Source: Paragemmobacter straminiformis (GTDB lineage Bacteria; Pseudomonadota; Alphaproteobacteria; Rhodobacterales; Rhodobacteraceae). Taken from it: DNA of 64,000 nt. The DNA lies in contig NZ_JACLQD010000001.1 in NCBI RefSeq assembly GCF_014243445.1, positions 496,001 to 560,000 of the forward strand, in the 5' to 3' direction. The notes beneath the pieces were generated by a model. It ran no database searches. It was given only the letters and a program-made list of their open reading frames with translations, and was not told the DNA's origin. The position numbers and the translations under genes are program-made. This document shows positions 61,928 to 64,000 of this stretch, piece after piece; the stretch's first letter is position 1, and every line of letters begins with the position of its first letter.

Positions 61928-62000
61928 TTCATCCTTGCGGAAAATACTCCACGGGGGGGAAGGGGTGCGGCAGCACCCCTTGGGGGGCGTGAAGCCCCCC
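61928..62000. repeat. REP-like element between hisN and the deaminase operon
   Basis: Inverted orientation: TTCATCCTTGCGGAAAATAC (61928-61947) and TCC, then hairpin AGGGGTGC-GGCA-GCACCCCT (61961-61980) and hairpin GGGGGGC-GTGAA-GCCCCCC (61982-62000). It fills half of the 248-bp gap 61801-62048, follows leftward hisN, and probably ends its transcript. No gene is seen here. Confidence 0.75.
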
Positions 62001-62048
62001 TTTGCCTTGCGCCGGGGGCGCGAGGGCAAGGGCTTGCGCGCTGTCAGG

Positions 62049-62849
62049 TCAGCCGTTCAGCAGGGCCAGGGCTTCGGCATGGATCGCGCGGTTGGCCGCA
62101 GCAAGCACCTGCCCGCCCTCGTGGCAGGGGTTGCCTTGCCAGTCGGTCATGATGCCGCCCGCCGCCTCGATCACGGCGATGGGGGCCTGCACGTCATAGG
62201 CCTGCAAGCCCGCCTCGATCACCAGATCGACCATTCCCGCCGCGACAAGCGCGTAGCCGTAGCAGTCGGTGCCATAGCGGGTGAGTTTGGCCTGAGCCGC
62301 GACACGCCGGAAGGCCGCGCCTTCGGCTTGGGTGCCGACTTCGGGGAAGGTGGAATAGAGGATCGCTTGCGAAAGCGGCCTGTGGGTGCGCGCGCGCAGC
62401 GCCGCCTCGCCCGATGGTCCCACGACCCGCGCGCGGCCTAGCCCCCCCTCGAAGCGTTCGCGGATATAGGGTTGGTCGATGATGCCGTAGACAGGCCCTG
62501 CCGCATCGCGGACCGAGATCAGCACGCCCCAAGTCGGGGTGCCGGAAATATAGCCCCGCGTGCCGTCGATGGGGTCAAGCACCCATGTCAGGCCGCTTGT
62601 CCCGGCTTTGGGGCCGAATTCCTCGCCCAGAATCCCGTCATGGGGCCTGCGCCGCGCCAGAATGGCGCGCATGCGTTCCTCGGACAGGCGGTCGGCCACG
62701 GTGACGGGGTCGAAGCGCGTGCTTTCCTTGTTTTCGGCTGCCAGATCGGTCTTGCGGAAATAGAGAAGCGTCGCCTCGCGTGCCGCATCCGCCAATTCTG
62801 CGGCGGTGGCGAAGATGTCTTCCGCCTCGTCTGCCGGGATCCTTGCCAT
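62049..62849 (-). CDS. hisN: Histidinol-phosphatase, inositol-monophosphatase type
   Basis: 266 residues. Metal ligands: Glu76-Glu77 in LGEEFG, Asp92 in DPIDGTRGYISGTPTWGVLI, and the C-terminal YDVQAPIAVIEAAGG with the third Asp. The GTRGYISG motif and the tail of the family identify HisN, which removes phosphate from histidinol phosphate in histidine synthesis, rather than SuhB. It is leftward, with an XRE regulator upstream on the same strand (106-base gap). Confidence 0.92.
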   Translation of the reverse strand: MARIPADEAEDIFATAAELADAAREATLLYFRKTDLAAENKESTRFDPVTVADRLSEERMRAILARRRPHDGILGEEFGPKAGTSGLTWVLDPIDGTRGYISGTPTWGVLISVRDAAGPVYGIIDQPYIRERFEGGLGRARVVGPSGEAALRARTHRPLSQAILYSTFPEVGTQAEGAAFRRVAAQAKLTRYGTDCYGYALVAAGMVDLVIEAGLQAYDVQAPIAVIEAAGGIMTDWQGNPCHEGGQVLAAANRAIHAEALALLNG

Positions 62850-62955
62850 GCCTGCCTCCGCTTGAACCTGCCCTTCCGCCTAAGCGGCGAAAGGGTTCGG
62901 GTCAAGTTCCACGGTCAGGCATCGTGGCGGTTCAGGCCGCGTCTCAGGCTGCGTC

Positions 62956-63318
62956 TCAGGCGGCGTCGCTGAGAACGCGGGCGAGGTCGAAGAGGCGGCG
63001 GCGCTGCGCTTCGGGAATGGCGTAGTAGGACCGCACGAGTTCCAGCGCCTCTTTGTCGGCCATGAAGTCGCCTTCGGCGGCCCGTGCCTGTTCGCGCGCG
63101 TCATCCAGCCCTTCGAAGAAGAAGCCGATGGTCACGCCCAGCGCATCCGCAACATCCCAGAGACGCGAGGCGGAAACGCGGTTCATGCCGGTTTCATACT
63201 TCTGGATCTGCTGGAACTTGATCCCGACCTTGTCGGCCAATTGCTGTTGCGTCATGCCCACCATCCAGCGACGATGCCGGATACGCTTGCCCACATGGGC
63301 GTCAACCGGGTGCTTCAT
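62956..63318 (-). CDS. XRE-family transcriptional regulator
   Basis: 120 residues. The HTH_3 domain is at about residues 10-63 (VGKRIRHRRWMVGMTQQQLADKVGIKFQQIQKYETGMNRVSASRLWDVADAL). The C-terminal part is helical and charged, ending in a RLFDLARVLSDAA segment. Proteins of this exact layout are very conserved in Rhodobacterales and Rhizobiales and are probably global cell-state regulators, though the target is unknown to me. The start at 63318 (MKHPVDAHVGKRI) is chosen because the longer N-terminus is not conserved-looking. It is divergent from a quinone oxidoreductase gene, 341 bases away. Confidence 0.9.
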   Translation of the reverse strand: MKHPVDAHVGKRIRHRRWMVGMTQQQLADKVGIKFQQIQKYETGMNRVSASRLWDVADALGVTIGFFFEGLDDAREQARAAEGDFMADKEALELVRSYYAIPEAQRRRLFDLARVLSDAA

Positions 63319-63434
63319 AATACTTAACTCCAAACCTGCCTGTCCCTGTCTAACTATAAGCATAATCCATGCCAAACACAGCAAAACGCCGCGCGGACCG
63401 AAAAAAAGCGCCGAAGCCGCGGAAACCTATCTTT

Positions 63435-63448
63435 TCGGATATGTCCGA
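63435..63448. promoter_or_regulatory. Inverted repeat in the gap between the XRE gene and the oxidoreductase gene
   Basis: TCGGATATGTCCGA (5-4-5 dyad) is followed by a second TTGGAC half-site at about 63457. The 341-bp gap 63319-63659 is AT-rich for this genome and holds no gene; it should carry both promoters. The dyad may be an operator for the XRE protein (inference). Confidence 0.45.
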
Positions 63449-63659
63449 TTATACAGTTGGACAAGAACAGCCCTGCCAAAGCGGGCAATCATCCTGTAGG
63501 GTTTCTCGTTTTGGCTGGCTCACCCTTAGCGTGTTTCGCAAATTGCTTTTCATTTTGCATTCATCGGAAGGGATTCTTAGCATAATGCAACGATCTTGGG
63601 CGTCATTTCTCCCTCAGCCCGTCGCTTGGCTGCCCCGAAACACGTAGCGAGAGAAAAAC

Positions 63660-64000
63660 ATGCAGGCATGGCAAATCGAAACCCTTGGTGCGGAACCGGT
63701 TCTGCGCGACCTGCCCTTGCCGGTGCCCGCCAAGGGTCAGGCGCGGGTCAGGATCGCGGCGGCGGGGCTGAACTTTGCCGATCTTCTGATGGCGAAAGGC
63801 AGCTATCAGGAACGGCACCCCCTGCCCTTCACGCCCGGTCTAGAATGTGCGGGCGTGGTCGACGCGCTGGGGCCGGACACGACCGGCCCCGCCGTCGGCA
63901 CGCGGGTGGCCTGCTTTGCGGGGGTCGGCGGGCTGGCCGAGTTCGGCGCCTTTCCGGTCGAGACGCTGACGCCGATACCCGACACGATGTCCTTCGAGAC
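63660..64000 (+). CDS. NADPH:quinone oxidoreductase-like protein, 5' part
   Basis: The first 113 residues of a zinc-independent medium-chain dehydrogenase/reductase, running off the right edge. The N-terminus MQAWQIETLGAEPVLRDLPL, the RIAAAGLNFADLLMAKGSYQ segment and LPFTPGLECAGVVDALG are standard for the quinone oxidoreductase (QOR) group, which reduces quinones or enoyl compounds with NADPH. The cofactor domain lies beyond the window. GAGAAAAAC before the ATG is a modest ribosome site. No frame break is seen. Confidence 0.92.
   Translation, partial: MQAWQIETLGAEPVLRDLPLPVPAKGQARVRIAAAGLNFADLLMAKGSYQERHPLPFTPGLECAGVVDALGPDTTGPAVGTRVACFAGVGGLAEFGAFPVETLTPIPDTMSFE

Noticed and set aside
63369-63647. 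Rightward 92-codon ORF in the gap after the XRE gene
   Set aside because: Poor start context, AT-rich codons unlike neighbours and no recognisable features; treated as intergenic.

Overview
This 64 kb window is high-GC DNA from an alphaproteobacterium, almost certainly a member of the Rhodobacterales (Rhodobacteraceae). The evidence is the propionyl-CoA carboxylase beta gene with a ScfR-type regulator close by, the betIBA / choXWV choline block, a Rhodobacter-type tad pilus locus, bioMNY, small family-restricted proteins (DUF6497, YdcH/DUF465), and GC-rich third codon positions throughout. I cannot name the genus. All functions come from reading the sequence; no database search was run.

Layout, left to right. 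0-6 kb: pccB and its small downstream companions run leftward. A DUF486 membrane protein and a Bcr/CflA drug exporter separate pccB from a PccR-like regulator, and TTTGCAAA-type sites lie in front of both pccB and the regulator. 6-13.6 kb: a nuclease, then betIBA (choline to glycine betaine) leftward and the choXWV choline importer rightward, with a BetI-like operator between them. 13.7-21.3 kb: topA and dprA leftward, then gabT and the biotin importer bioMNY rightward. 21.4-31.5 kb: a leftward operon aroQ / HpcH-HpaI aldolase / AMP ligase / thiolase, the divergent pair metF-metR, a three-module adenylation / carrier / membrane acyltransferase fusion, an inositol-monophosphatase-family gene and a rhomboid protease. 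31.7-32.2 kb: a 12-bp tandem repeat array. 32.2-36.3 kb: putA with a divergent Lrp-type regulator. 36.4-43.1 kb: a 43-residue protein, an acyltransferase, tRNA-Leu(UAA), a META-domain envelope protein with an unknown partner, the scoAB CoA transferase, a small acetyltransferase and a lytic transglycosylase. 43.5-56.4 kb: a tad/cpa locus with four Flp pilins, cpaB, cpaC, an OmpA lipoprotein, cpaE, cpaF, tadB, tadC, tadD, a second TPR lipoprotein, the prepilin peptidase and an unassigned AAA+ ATPase. 56.6-64 kb: 5-formyl-THF cyclo-ligase with mgtE, guanine deaminase, RraB, an 8-oxoguanine-deaminase-like amidohydrolase, HisN, an XRE regulator and the start of a quinone oxidoreductase.

How the parts work together. 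Choline import and oxidation form one BetI-controlled osmoprotectant and carbon module. PccR and pccB form a propionyl-CoA module. putA with its regulator, gabT and scoAB supply amino-acid and ketone-body carbon to the TCA cycle. The tad genes build an adhesive Flp pilus: hairpins after individual pilin genes and a duplicated pilin leader suggest unequal pilin output. guaD and the second deaminase handle purine bases.

The most unusual signals are these. (1) A 35-copy, indel-free 12-bp array whose variation falls mostly at every third base, as expected if the leftward strand encoded a Val-Leu-Arg-Pro tetrapeptide repeat. (2) A thiolase and an AMP ligase with altered active sites next to bioMNY. 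(3) The adenylation-carrier-acyltransferase fusion, whose C-terminus is read out of a dispersed repeat. (4) A family of REP-like intergenic elements and a separate 19-bp palindrome family.
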